A DNA stretch of 38,111 bases from Prevotellaceae bacterium (GTDB taxonomy: Bacteria > Bacteroidota > Bacteroidia > Bacteroidales > UBA932). Positions 18,614-25,181 of this stretch are shown here, one piece after another (position 1 is the first letter of the stretch; every line of letters starts with the position of its first letter). Location: contig JAITKF010000106.1 of assembly GCA_031278545.1 (NCBI GenBank), forward strand, positions 1 to 38,111, given 5' to 3'. The notes beneath the pieces are model-generated. The model worked only from the letters and a program-made list of their open reading frames with translations, searched no databases and was not told where the DNA came from. A program made the position numbers and the translations under genes.

Positions 18614-18650
18614 TCAAGAATGGAATGGGAGGAAAAAATATGTTTGAACC

Positions 18651-18972
18651 GGCGGTAAAGGTATGACTTTTTTTTTAAAATCAGCCAAAAAAGAGTTTAA
18701 AAATTGGTAGGGGGTAAGTTCAAATAGTAAATGCAACTGGATTATTCAAAGCCGCCGCCGCAGGCATTCCCATCGGGGAATATTATCAATAGAAAATGAT
18801 AGCCATTCGGCCATAGTTCAAAGTTTTTAGTTCATCGTGGAGTCCACCCCTATCTTTTGTCTACCCCCGTAGGGAGGGGGTGGAATAGTTCACAGTTCAT
18901 AGTTCAAAAAATTTTCCTCTTTTTTTAACTTTTTTTGGCTGATTTTAAAAAAAAAGTCATACCTTTGCCGCC
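18651..18972. repeat. 52-bp inverted repeat pair carrying a promoter-like sequence
   Basis: 18651-18702 and 18921-18972 are near-perfect inverted copies (about 48 of 52 bases), 218 bp apart. Each contains GGCTGATTTTA, a run of A and GTCATACCTTT, the -7 box of the Bacteroidetes promoter. The right copy has the full TACCTTTG (18960-18967) reading rightward. The left copy has TACCTTTA reading leftward toward the surface-protein fragment. Between them lie an IS30 3' remnant and heptanucleotide repeats. Confidence 0.8.
18714..18755 (-). mobile_element. 3' end remnant of an IS30-family element
   Basis: On the minus strand this reads GCTTTGAATAATCCAGTTGC followed by ATTTACTATTTGAACTTA, nearly identical to bases 957-993 of the IS30 remnant at the start of the window. 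It encodes the same C-terminus, ALNNPVAFTI-stop. Only about the last 12-17 codons are recognisable. Confidence 0.75.
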
Positions 18973-19391
18973 GGTACCGTTTTTTTTGTTTAAATTTCTT
19001 GTTTTATCAAAGACCGCTGCAACTCGCTGATTATAGGAATAAATGAAGAGTACCCTTCCTCCCAAAAAACGAATTGGGGGAAGAATCGAGGGGCAAATGG
19101 GCTTGTTTAGGCTGCCATAATAGACTTGAAAACAGCGCGTTGAAGAGTGAAAATCGGGGGACGAATTAGGGGATGAATCGACGTCCTGTTTAGTGCATAG
19201 AGAAAAAAAAAGCCTGCGATTATCAGGCCATTGAAAATAGAGAATAACAAAATGAGAAAAATGAAAGCCAAAGGCAAAAAGACAATAGAAGTACTTAGAG
19301 ATAAAGAAAAAAGGGAAGGAGGAAATGGGTTTTGATTAAACAAGAAATTTAATCAAAAAAAACGGTATCGGCGGCAAAGGGATGACTTTTT
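18951..19391. repeat. 441-bp element with ~54-bp terminal inverted repeats
   Basis: Left arm 18951-19004 and right arm 19338-19391 are inverted copies. Over the inner 44 bases only about three mismatches are seen (CCTTTGCCGCCGGTACCG, eight T, then TTTAAATTTCTTG). The arms enclose a 333-bp core. Both arms point a promoter -7-like box inward: TACCTTTG at 18960 on the plus strand, TCCCTTTG on the minus strand of the right arm. The core holds a minus-strand terminator (19203-19228), a related pair of G-rich blocks (about 19072-19109 and 19151-19191), and two tiny plus-strand ORFs: 25 codons at 19043-19120 and a Lys/Arg-rich 27 codons at 19252-19335, ending two bases before the right arm. No transposase is present. 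It looks MITE-like or like two facing duplicated promoters. Confidence 0.7.
19203..19228 (-). terminator. Minus-strand rho-independent terminator in the inverted-repeat element
   Basis: Read on the minus strand: GCCTG, 7-base loop, CAGGC, then nine consecutive T (19203-19211). With the right-arm promoter-like box it would delimit a minus-strand transcript of roughly 150 bases. Confidence 0.6.
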
Positions 19392-19394
19392 TTT

Positions 19395-19422
19395 GAACTA
19401 TGAACTGTGAACTGTGAACTAT
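19395..19422. repeat. Heptanucleotide repeat GAACTRT x4
   Basis: Four perfect 7-bp units (GAACTAT, GAACTGT, GAACTGT, GAACTAT). The inverted counterpart with three units (ATAGTTC, ACAGTTC, ATAGTTC) is at 18885-18905, and both are flanked by CCCGTAGGG/TGGAATAG-type sequence in inverted orientation (18866-18905 against 19395-19441). The remainder to 19510 holds short palindromic G/C-rich pieces and no gene that I can see. Confidence 0.85.
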
Positions 19423-19510
19423 TCCACCCTCGCCCTACGGGCGCTCCCGCCAGCGAGGGAGAGCTACGCAGGCCAGTCCCGCAGGGACGATACTCTATTA
19501 ACCGTAAGCT

Positions 19511-20287
19511 TTAGTTTATGGTTGTTTGTCGCATTATCCTTGCTGCCATTTCCCGTACCGCATGCAGGTTGCCGCTGGAGAAAAATGCGTGGCGGGCGGT
19601 GTCGCCGGAGGTATTTAAGAGGTTGTGTTGTATCAGGAGTGATTTTATTCGTTGGGCTACTGCGGGGGCCGGGTCAATGATGGTCATGCGTTGGCCGGCG
19701 ATGCGGGCGATGGCCGGGATGAAAAAGGGGTAGTGCGTGCAGCCTAATACTAAATGATCTGCGCCGGCATCGAGCATTGGTTGGATGTATTGTTGCAGGA
19801 GGGCGCGGGCTTCGTCGCTGTTGGTTTGGCCTGCTTCGGCCAGTTCGACTAACCCGTCGCCGGGTTGTTCGATGATTTGTACGTCTGTGGCAAATTGCGA
19901 CAGTATTTCGTGGTATAGTCGTCCTTTGAGGGTTCCCTGTGTAGCCAGCACGCCTACTACGCCCGACAGGGAATGTTGCACCGCCGGCTTCACTGCCGGC
20001 CCCATCCCGACAAAAGGAACGGGGTAGTGCGTCCGCAGGTAATCGATGGCTGCCGCAGTCGCTGTGTTGCATGCGACGACGATTAGTTTACAGGCGTGTG
20101 TTAGTAGAAAATCGACGATGTGAATGCTGCGGGCAATGATTTCGTCGGGCTCTTTGGCGCCGTAGGGACAATGGGCGTTGTCGGCGTAGTAGATGGTGTG
20201 TTCGCCGGGCAGTAGCTTAATTCCTTCGCGCCACACTGATAGTCCGCCGACGCCTGAGTCGAAAAAGCCTATGGGTGCATCCATCAA
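19511..20287 (-). CDS. murI: Glutamate racemase
   Basis: 258 residues with all family hallmarks: GFFDSGVGGL (D10, S11), first catalytic Cys C73 in VACNTATA, second catalytic Cys C183 with H185 in LGCTHYPF. It interconverts L- and D-glutamate in the cytosol, supplying D-Glu for peptidoglycan stem peptides. M1 and M2 are adjacent, so the exact start is uncertain by one codon. It is the last gene of the minus-strand envelope cluster. It is separated from the ompH gene by 127 bases containing a 14-bp perfect inverted repeat, so it may be expressed partly on its own. Confidence 0.95.
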   Translation of the reverse strand: MMDAPIGFFDSGVGGLSVWREGIKLLPGEHTIYYADNAHCPYGAKEPDEIIARSIHIVDFLLTHACKLIVVACNTATAAAIDYLRTHYPVPFVGMGPAVKPAVQHSLSGVVGVLATQGTLKGRLYHEILSQFATDVQIIEQPGDGLVELAEAGQTNSDEARALLQQYIQPMLDAGADHLVLGCTHYPFFIPAIARIAGQRMTIIDPAPAVAQRIKSLLIQHNLLNTSGDTARHAFFSSGNLHAVREMAARIMRQTTIN

Positions 20288-20320
20288 GTAGAAGTTAGGA
20301 GGGTTATGGGGTAGAAAATC

Positions 20321-20364
20321 AATTAGGAATTATTCGGTTGTTTCCAATCAAATAATTCCTAATT
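20321..20364 (-). terminator. 14-bp perfect inverted repeat between ompH and murI
   Basis: AATTAGGAATTATT (20321-20334) and its exact complement (20351-20364) around a 16-base loop. On the minus strand only a short T run follows (GATTTTC), so it may act as a partial terminator, attenuator or RNA-processing site. The A/T content is high. Confidence 0.4.
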
Positions 20365-20414
20365 TTTAATTTCTGTTTCTAATTCAATGGCAAATTGTAG
20401 ATGCCATTTGTAAA

Positions 20415-20972
20415 TTACCGGCTGGTAGTTGTTGACGTGGTGGGCGCTACTTTGTCGGCCGGGATATTTAGTTCGGTTTTTACGAGCGGCAGGACGTCTA
20501 TGCTTTGTTCGAGGTTGAAATAAGGTACTACGCCCATGCTGACGTCAAAGATGTAGGTAAATTCGTTGTCTTTTCCTACTTTGCTGATGGCGGCATTGGC
20601 TTTTTCTGTTACCGGTCGGATGACGATTTGCTGCATCTGCGCCAGTTCTTCCTGTGCGTTGCGTTGGTATTCTTCAATGTTTTGACTTAATTGCTGCAAT
20701 TCTTTTTGTTTTGTTTCGAGGGTTGCCGCCGTCCATGTACTTTGCTTGTTTTGGTAGTCTGTTAATTTTTTATTGAACTCTACTTGTAAAGTTTCAATTT
20801 GCTCGGTTAATTCCTTTCGGTAATTTTCCAGTTTTACCAGCGCCGAATCGCGTTCCGGCATGAGCAGGAAGAGTTCCTGGCTGTTGATGTGCCCGAATTT
20901 AAAAGGTTGCTGTGCGGTGGCCGATAGCGTTACGCCGGCTACTAATGCAAGAGTTAAAATTATTTGCTTCAT
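20415..20972 (-). CDS. OmpH/Skp family periplasmic chaperone (paralogue 1)
   Basis: 185 residues from the ATG at 20972. An upstream in-frame ATG would add 15 residues ahead of the signal peptide and is less likely. Signal peptide MKQIILTLALVAGVTLSATAQ, then a short strand (KFGHINSQEL), a long charged Gln/Glu/Lys-rich coiled coil (about 45-130) forming the Skp tentacle, and a C-terminal strand region (FTYIFDVSMGVVPYF). Skp trimers hold unfolded outer-membrane proteins for BamA. The tail ends with a Thr/Ser-rich stretch. It lies 54 bases after its paralogue; both follow bamA. Confidence 0.85.
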   Translation of the reverse strand: MKQIILTLALVAGVTLSATAQQPFKFGHINSQELFLLMPERDSALVKLENYRKELTEQIETLQVEFNKKLTDYQNKQSTWTAATLETKQKELQQLSQNIEEYQRNAQEELAQMQQIVIRPVTEKANAAISKVGKDNEFTYIFDVSMGVVPYFNLEQSIDVLPLVKTELNIPADKVAPTTSTTTSR

Positions 20973-21026
20973 AAATGGTAATTTAATGGTATAATGTAAA
21001 TATTTATTTTTGTGCAAAGGTACGTT

Positions 21027-21542
21027 TTAATTTCTGTATCCCAATTTTTCGAGGACTTTGTCGCTTAAATCGTATCGTGGGGCGACAAAAAGAATCGACG
21101 GGTTGGACGCCGAGTCGAAAATCATGGCATAGCCGTCCTGTGTGGCGATTTCGTTAATGGCCGAGGCGATTTTTTCCTGAATAGGTTTAATTAGTTCTTC
21201 TTTTTTCTTTTCCAGCGTGCCGCCCTGTCCGAAATATTGTCGTTGCAGGTCTTTGGCTTCTTTTTCTTTGGTGATGATTTCGTTTTCGCGACGTTGTTTC
21301 ATGTCGTCGGTCAGCAGTACTTTTTCGGCCTGATAGCTTTTATACAGTTCTTCCAATTTCTGGTAACGGCTTTCGATTTCTTTTTCGTACTGTTGTGAAA
21401 GTTTGTCTAATTGGTCTTGCGCGGTTTTGTATGCCGGAATTTTTTTCAGAATGTATTCCGTGTTGACATATGCTATTTTTTGCGCCGACGCCGAGAATGT
21501 GATTCCGGCGATTAATGCTAATGTGAGTAGAATTCGTTTCAT
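21027..21542 (-). CDS. OmpH/Skp family periplasmic chaperone (paralogue 2)
   Basis: 171 residues with signal peptide MKRILLTLALIAGITFSASAQ, then KIAYVNTEYILKKIPAYK, the typical Skp opening (V-N/D-x-x-x-I-x-x-x-P), a coiled-coil segment rich in Glu, Lys and Gln (about 40-125) and a C-terminal GYAMIFDSASNPSILFVAPRYDLS segment that matches the family. Its signal sequence is almost the same as that of the downstream paralogue, consistent with tandem duplication. It starts 24 bases after bamA, so it is co-transcribed with it. Confidence 0.9.
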   Translation of the reverse strand: MKRILLTLALIAGITFSASAQKIAYVNTEYILKKIPAYKTAQDQLDKLSQQYEKEIESRYQKLEELYKSYQAEKVLLTDDMKQRRENEIITKEKEAKDLQRQYFGQGGTLEKKKEELIKPIQEKIASAINEIATQDGYAMIFDSASNPSILFVAPRYDLSDKVLEKLGYRN

Positions 21543-21566
21543 AAAATATTTTTTAAAATTGTTTTT

Positions 21567-24119
21567 TTAAAATTGCATTCCGAAGGTAAAGGCGAAGTTT
21601 CCGCCGTTGGCGTTCGGGTAGTCTTTGACTGTGTCGAAGCCATAGCCCCAGTCGATGCCCAAAATGCCGACAATCGGTAACATGATTTTGACGCCTACGC
21701 CGGCTGCGCGCTTAATGGCAAATGGGTTGAACCGGGCTATGTCCGACCATGCATTGCCGCCTTCCAAAAAGAGACAGGCATAGATTGAGGCTTGCTGTTC
21801 CATGATTACCGGATGCCGTAGTTCCAGTGTGAATTTGTCGTAGATGTGTCCGGCGTATGCGCCGTCGACTAAGGGGGTGATTGATGAGTTGGCATATCCG
21901 CGCAGGGCGATATTTTCTTGTCCGTACCGGTTGAAGCCGGCCATGCCGTCGCCGCCAAGTACAAATCCTTCAAAGGGTGAATAGCCTAATTGTTTGTTGA
22001 AGTACCCCAAATAGCCGAACTGCGCCCGCGTAACTATGACCAGGTCGCCGACGATTTGCGTAAACAATGCTCCCTTGAACGTCCATTTATGAAATTCAAT
22101 CCATTTATAGCGTTCGGCGGCGGTCATTGATTGGTAGTCGGTTGATGCGGGACGGAAGAGCGAGTAGGGCGGCGTTACCTGCAATCCGATGGAGAAGTCA
22201 GAACCCCGACGCGGGTAGAACGGCTGGTCGGTCGAGTTGCGCGACAGCATAATTCGCCAGTTCAGGTTATTCGACGTGCCGTCGGAAAAGCCGTAATAGC
22301 TGGCCGGCCAGTCGTGCAAGTCGTATCGTTGGAGGTTGATTTCGTTGTAGAGTTGGAAATAGTTGTCAGGCCATTTCAGGTAGCGTCCGATGCCGACCGA
22401 GAGGCCGAAGGTGTTCATCCATTTGTCGACGGTTTGGAGGGTATAGTAGGAGGCATTGGTTTCACGCGTGAAGTAAGCGGTTAGCGATAGCGAATTGCGT
22501 TTTTTTCCGCCCAGCCACGGTTCTACGAAATTAAAAGAGAAGGCTTGGTAGTAGTCGCCTTGCATCTGGAAGCGCAGGGCTAGTGTTTGGCCGTCGCCCG
22601 ACGGTACCGGTCGCCATGCGCGGCTGTCGAACAGGCGGCGCAATGAGAAGTTTGTGAATCGCAAGCCGACTGTTCCAACAAAAGTATTGCCGCCCCATCC
22701 GCCGGAGAGTTCCAGCTGGTCGTTGGCTTTTTCCGTCAGGTTATAGGTCATGTCTACTGTGCCGTCTTGCGGGTTGGGGGTTATCCGAAAGCCCGAGCCG
22801 TCGGGCGAGAGCAGGCGTTCGGGGTCGAAGTTGCCGTTAGTGGCCAGTTCGCGTAATGATCGTTCCCATCCTGACGCGCGGCTATACAGGTATCCGGGCT
22901 TTGTCCATAGTTCGCGACGGATTACTCGTTCGTTGGTTTTTGTGTTGCCGTTGATGATAATTCGGTTCCAGCGCGCCTGATCGCCTTCCTGCATGCGTAT
23001 TTCTATGTCGATGGAGTCGCCGACGACATTGGTTTCGACCGGCATGGCATTGAAGAATAAATATCCGTTATCGTTGTACCATGTGCTGATGGTCAGTTTT
23101 TTTTCGTCGGTGCCGCCCAGCATAGTGTTCAGCAGGATATTGTCGTAGATGTCGCCTTTTTTGATACCCAGTATGTCGTTCAGGGCTTGTGTGGATAGTT
23201 TGGAATTACCGACCCATGAAATGTTTCGGAAATAGTATTGTTTTCCTTCGTCGACGACTAATTTGATGCCTAATCGTTTTTCGTTGATGACATAAATCGA
23301 GTCGCTGACGATGCGGGCATCGCGATAGCCACGTTCGTTGTATTTGGTGATGATGTTCTGCTTGTCGTTTTCAAATTCATCTTCTTTGAATTTTTTACTG
23401 CTGAAAAGGTTCCAGATGGTATTTGCTTTGGTTTTTTTCATTGCCCGCGCCAATTTACGGTTCGACAGTTCTTTGTTGCCGTCGAAGGAGATTTCTTTAA
23501 TCAGTACCTTCTTTTTGCGGTCGATGTCGAATGTAATCTGTATGGCATTATTTACAATTGTGTCGTTGGTTTGTATGATATTGACTTCGGCGTTGAGGTA
23601 GCCTTTTTCCGCATAGTATTTTTTGATGTTGTCAATGGCCGTGTTGATTACAAATTCCGAGTACTCGCTACCGCGCCGGAGGTTGAGGCGTCCGGTCAAA
23701 TCTTCCTGCGCTCCTTTTTTGATGCCGGAAAATTTCCACAGCGATACACGTGGCCGTTCGGCGAGATAGATATTCAAATAAATTTTATTGTCTACTACTT
23801 TTGTGGCGGAGATGGAAATATCGGAAAAGTAGCGTATCCCCCACAGTTTCCGCGCGGCTTTTGAGAGTTCTTCGCCCGGGATCATAATGGTGTCGCCGAC
23901 CGACAAGTTGGTTAACGACAGGATTTGTTCGGAGGTATAGTGTTTTACGCCGGAGACTGTAATGTCGCCGATGATATATTGTTTTGGGTTCGAGTAGTCG
24001 AACGTAATGTTTATCTGTGTGCTGTCGGAAGATTGTGCTGTTGCATAAAAAGCACAAAGGAAGAGCGCCGAGAATATACCGGTGCGCAGTAGCTGTATTT
24101 TTTTGAGTAATAATTTCAT
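21567..24119 (-). CDS. bamA: Outer membrane protein assembly factor BamA (Omp85)
   Basis: 850 residues. Signal peptide (ending CAFYATAQ), five POTRA domains between about residues 35 and 440 (segments such as GDITVSGVKHYTSEQILSL and KVLIKEISFDGNKELSNRKL), and an Omp85 beta-barrel in the C-terminal ~380 residues. The last residue is Phe (FAFTFGMQF), the beta-signal expected of outer-membrane proteins. It is the essential insertase for outer-membrane beta-barrels, working with the Skp homologues encoded next. A -7 box at 24154-24161 suggests an additional promoter inside the end of the upstream repeat ORF. Confidence 0.95.
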   Translation of the reverse strand: MKLLLKKIQLLRTGIFSALFLCAFYATAQSSDSTQINITFDYSNPKQYIIGDITVSGVKHYTSEQILSLTNLSVGDTIMIPGEELSKAARKLWGIRYFSDISISATKVVDNKIYLNIYLAERPRVSLWKFSGIKKGAQEDLTGRLNLRRGSEYSEFVINTAIDNIKKYYAEKGYLNAEVNIIQTNDTIVNNAIQITFDIDRKKKVLIKEISFDGNKELSNRKLARAMKKTKANTIWNLFSSKKFKEDEFENDKQNIITKYNERGYRDARIVSDSIYVINEKRLGIKLVVDEGKQYYFRNISWVGNSKLSTQALNDILGIKKGDIYDNILLNTMLGGTDEKKLTISTWYNDNGYLFFNAMPVETNVVGDSIDIEIRMQEGDQARWNRIIINGNTKTNERVIRRELWTKPGYLYSRASGWERSLRELATNGNFDPERLLSPDGSGFRITPNPQDGTVDMTYNLTEKANDQLELSGGWGGNTFVGTVGLRFTNFSLRRLFDSRAWRPVPSGDGQTLALRFQMQGDYYQAFSFNFVEPWLGGKKRNSLSLTAYFTRETNASYYTLQTVDKWMNTFGLSVGIGRYLKWPDNYFQLYNEINLQRYDLHDWPASYYGFSDGTSNNLNWRIMLSRNSTDQPFYPRRGSDFSIGLQVTPPYSLFRPASTDYQSMTAAERYKWIEFHKWTFKGALFTQIVGDLVIVTRAQFGYLGYFNKQLGYSPFEGFVLGGDGMAGFNRYGQENIALRGYANSSITPLVDGAYAGHIYDKFTLELRHPVIMEQQASIYACLFLEGGNAWSDIARFNPFAIKRAAGVGVKIMLPIVGILGIDWGYGFDTVKDYPNANGGNFAFTFGMQF

Positions 24120-24124
24120 GCAAC

Positions 24125-24427
24125 TTAATTCAATGGTTTGTCAAAATAGCGTGCAAATATAGTAAAAAAAACATAAACGGGCAGCCCGGATGGAAAAGGC
24201 CGGAGAAAATACGCGCGTAGTTGGGCAAAATATGCGTGCATTCGGGCAAAATACGTGCGTAGTTGGGCAGAATACGCGCGCATTCGGAGAAAATACGCAC
24301 GTAGTTTCTGCAAGCATGCCGGAGGTCGACGAAAAGGCGTCGAACGTCGACGAAAAGATGCCAGAGGTCGGGGTAAGCGCGCCTCTGCGAAGCCGGTGGG
24401 GGCGGTTTTATCGGTCGGGCGCGTCAT
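24125..24427 (-). CDS. Heptad-repeat ORF between uppS and bamA, function unknown
   Basis: 100 codons. Its ATG overlaps the uppS stop in an ATGA arrangement (24424-24427) and its stop lies five bases before the bamA ATG. The N-terminal third is Arg/Pro-rich and basic. The middle has five heptads, LRAYFLR, MRAYSAQ, LRTYFAR, MHAYFAQ, LRAYFLR, with Tyr-Phe or Tyr-Ser at a fixed position. The C-terminus ends in an aromatic stretch (PVYVFFTIFARYF). A signal peptide was not recognised. The exact fit in the operon argues for translation. Against it, 21-bp repeats without stops are also open on the opposite strand (24190-24429), and no family is known to me. It could be a repeat expansion without function. 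Confidence 0.4.
   Translation of the reverse strand: MTRPTDKTAPTGFAEARLPRPLASFRRRSTPFRRPPACLQKLRAYFLRMRAYSAQLRTYFARMHAYFAQLRAYFLRPFPSGLPVYVFFTIFARYFDKPLN
24154..24161 (-). promoter_or_regulatory. -7 box for bamA
   Basis: Minus-strand TATATTTG, matching TAnnTTTG, 34 bases before the bamA ATG. No clear -33 box. Confidence 0.4.
24202..24378. repeat. Two arrays of 21-bp tandem repeats
   Basis: Array 1: five 21-bp units at 24202-24306, alternating two types that end TAGTT or CATTC, so there is also a 42-bp period. Array 2: three 21-bp units at 24316-24378 with a different consensus (ATGCCGGAGGTCGACGAAAAG). A 9-bp spacer separates them. The units are whole numbers of codons, and no stop occurs in one frame on either strand. 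Confidence 0.92.
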
Positions 24428-25164
24428 AGCTGTTGTTTGATTTGTTCGCCTGTTTTGCCGTAGCGACGTTCGCGGTGGCTGTATTCCTGTAAAGCTTCAC
24501 GGAAGTGCGGTTTGCGGAAATCAGGCCACAGGATGTCCGTAAAGTAAAGTTCTGTGTAGGCCAGTTGCCACAACATAAAATTGCTGATGCGCTGTTCGCC
24601 GCCGGTGCGAATCAGCAGGTCGGGCACGGGTATGCCAGCGGTAACCAAGTAGTTGTCTATCATTCCGGCGTTGCATTCCGACAGGCGGCATTTGCCTTGC
24701 ACGACGTCGGCGGCATAGCGTTTAAAAGCTTCTGTGATGTCCCACTTTCCGCTATAACTCAATGCCAGAATTAAGGTCATCGTGCGACCGGCGGCGGTGC
24801 GGTCGACGCATTCCTGCAGTTTGGCATGTACGTCGGCGGGCAGCATGTCGCGACAACCGATGTATTGCAGGCGGATGCCGTTTTTGAGCAATGTCGGCGT
24901 TTCGTTGCGGATGGCATCGGCCAGCAGCCCCATCAGCCCGTTGACTTCCATTGCCGGCCGTTGCCAGTTTTCTTCGGAAAACGTGTAAAGCGTCAAATAT
25001 TGCACGCCTGTTTCGGCCGCGCATTCGACGATATCACGCACCGCCGTAATGGCATTCCGGTGGCCGAAAATACGGTTTTGCATCCGCCGTTTGGCCCACC
25101 GGCCATTGCCGTCCATGATGACCGCCACGTGAGTCGGGATTTTTTCCGGGACTTTTTCAGGCAT
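24424..25164 (-). CDS. uppS: Undecaprenyl diphosphate synthase
   Basis: 246 residues from the ATG at 25164, which matches the family length (an in-frame upstream extension overlaps porG and is rejected). Conserved motifs: HVAVIMDGNGRWA with catalytic D18, GHRNA, TLYTFSEENWQRP and RTGGEQRISNFMLWQLAYTE. The enzyme condenses eight isopentenyl diphosphates onto farnesyl diphosphate to make the C55 carrier lipid for peptidoglycan and surface glycans, at the inner face of the cytoplasmic membrane. It starts 17 bases after porG, and its stop overlaps the heptad-repeat ORF. Confidence 0.95.
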   Translation of the reverse strand: MPEKVPEKIPTHVAVIMDGNGRWAKRRMQNRIFGHRNAITAVRDIVECAAETGVQYLTLYTFSEENWQRPAMEVNGLMGLLADAIRNETPTLLKNGIRLQYIGCRDMLPADVHAKLQECVDRTAAGRTMTLILALSYSGKWDITEAFKRYAADVVQGKCRLSECNAGMIDNYLVTAGIPVPDLLIRTGGEQRISNFMLWQLAYTELYFTDILWPDFRKPHFREALQEYSHRERRYGKTGEQIKQQL

Positions 25165-25181
25165 ACTGTTGTCAGATTTAT

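Noticed and set aside
19107-19343. 78-codon hydrophobic minus-strand ORF in the inverted-repeat core
   Set aside because: TTG start within the repeat arm, passes through the terminator stem, low-complexity sequence.
24202-24378. Possible CRISPR array
   Set aside because: Units are contiguous 21-bp repeats without unique spacers, and no cas genes are present.
24190-24429. Plus-strand heptad ORF (GENTRVV repeats) opposite the uppS-bamA spacer
   Set aside because: Antisense to the operon, no promoter or ribosome site seen; kept only as part of the repeat observation.
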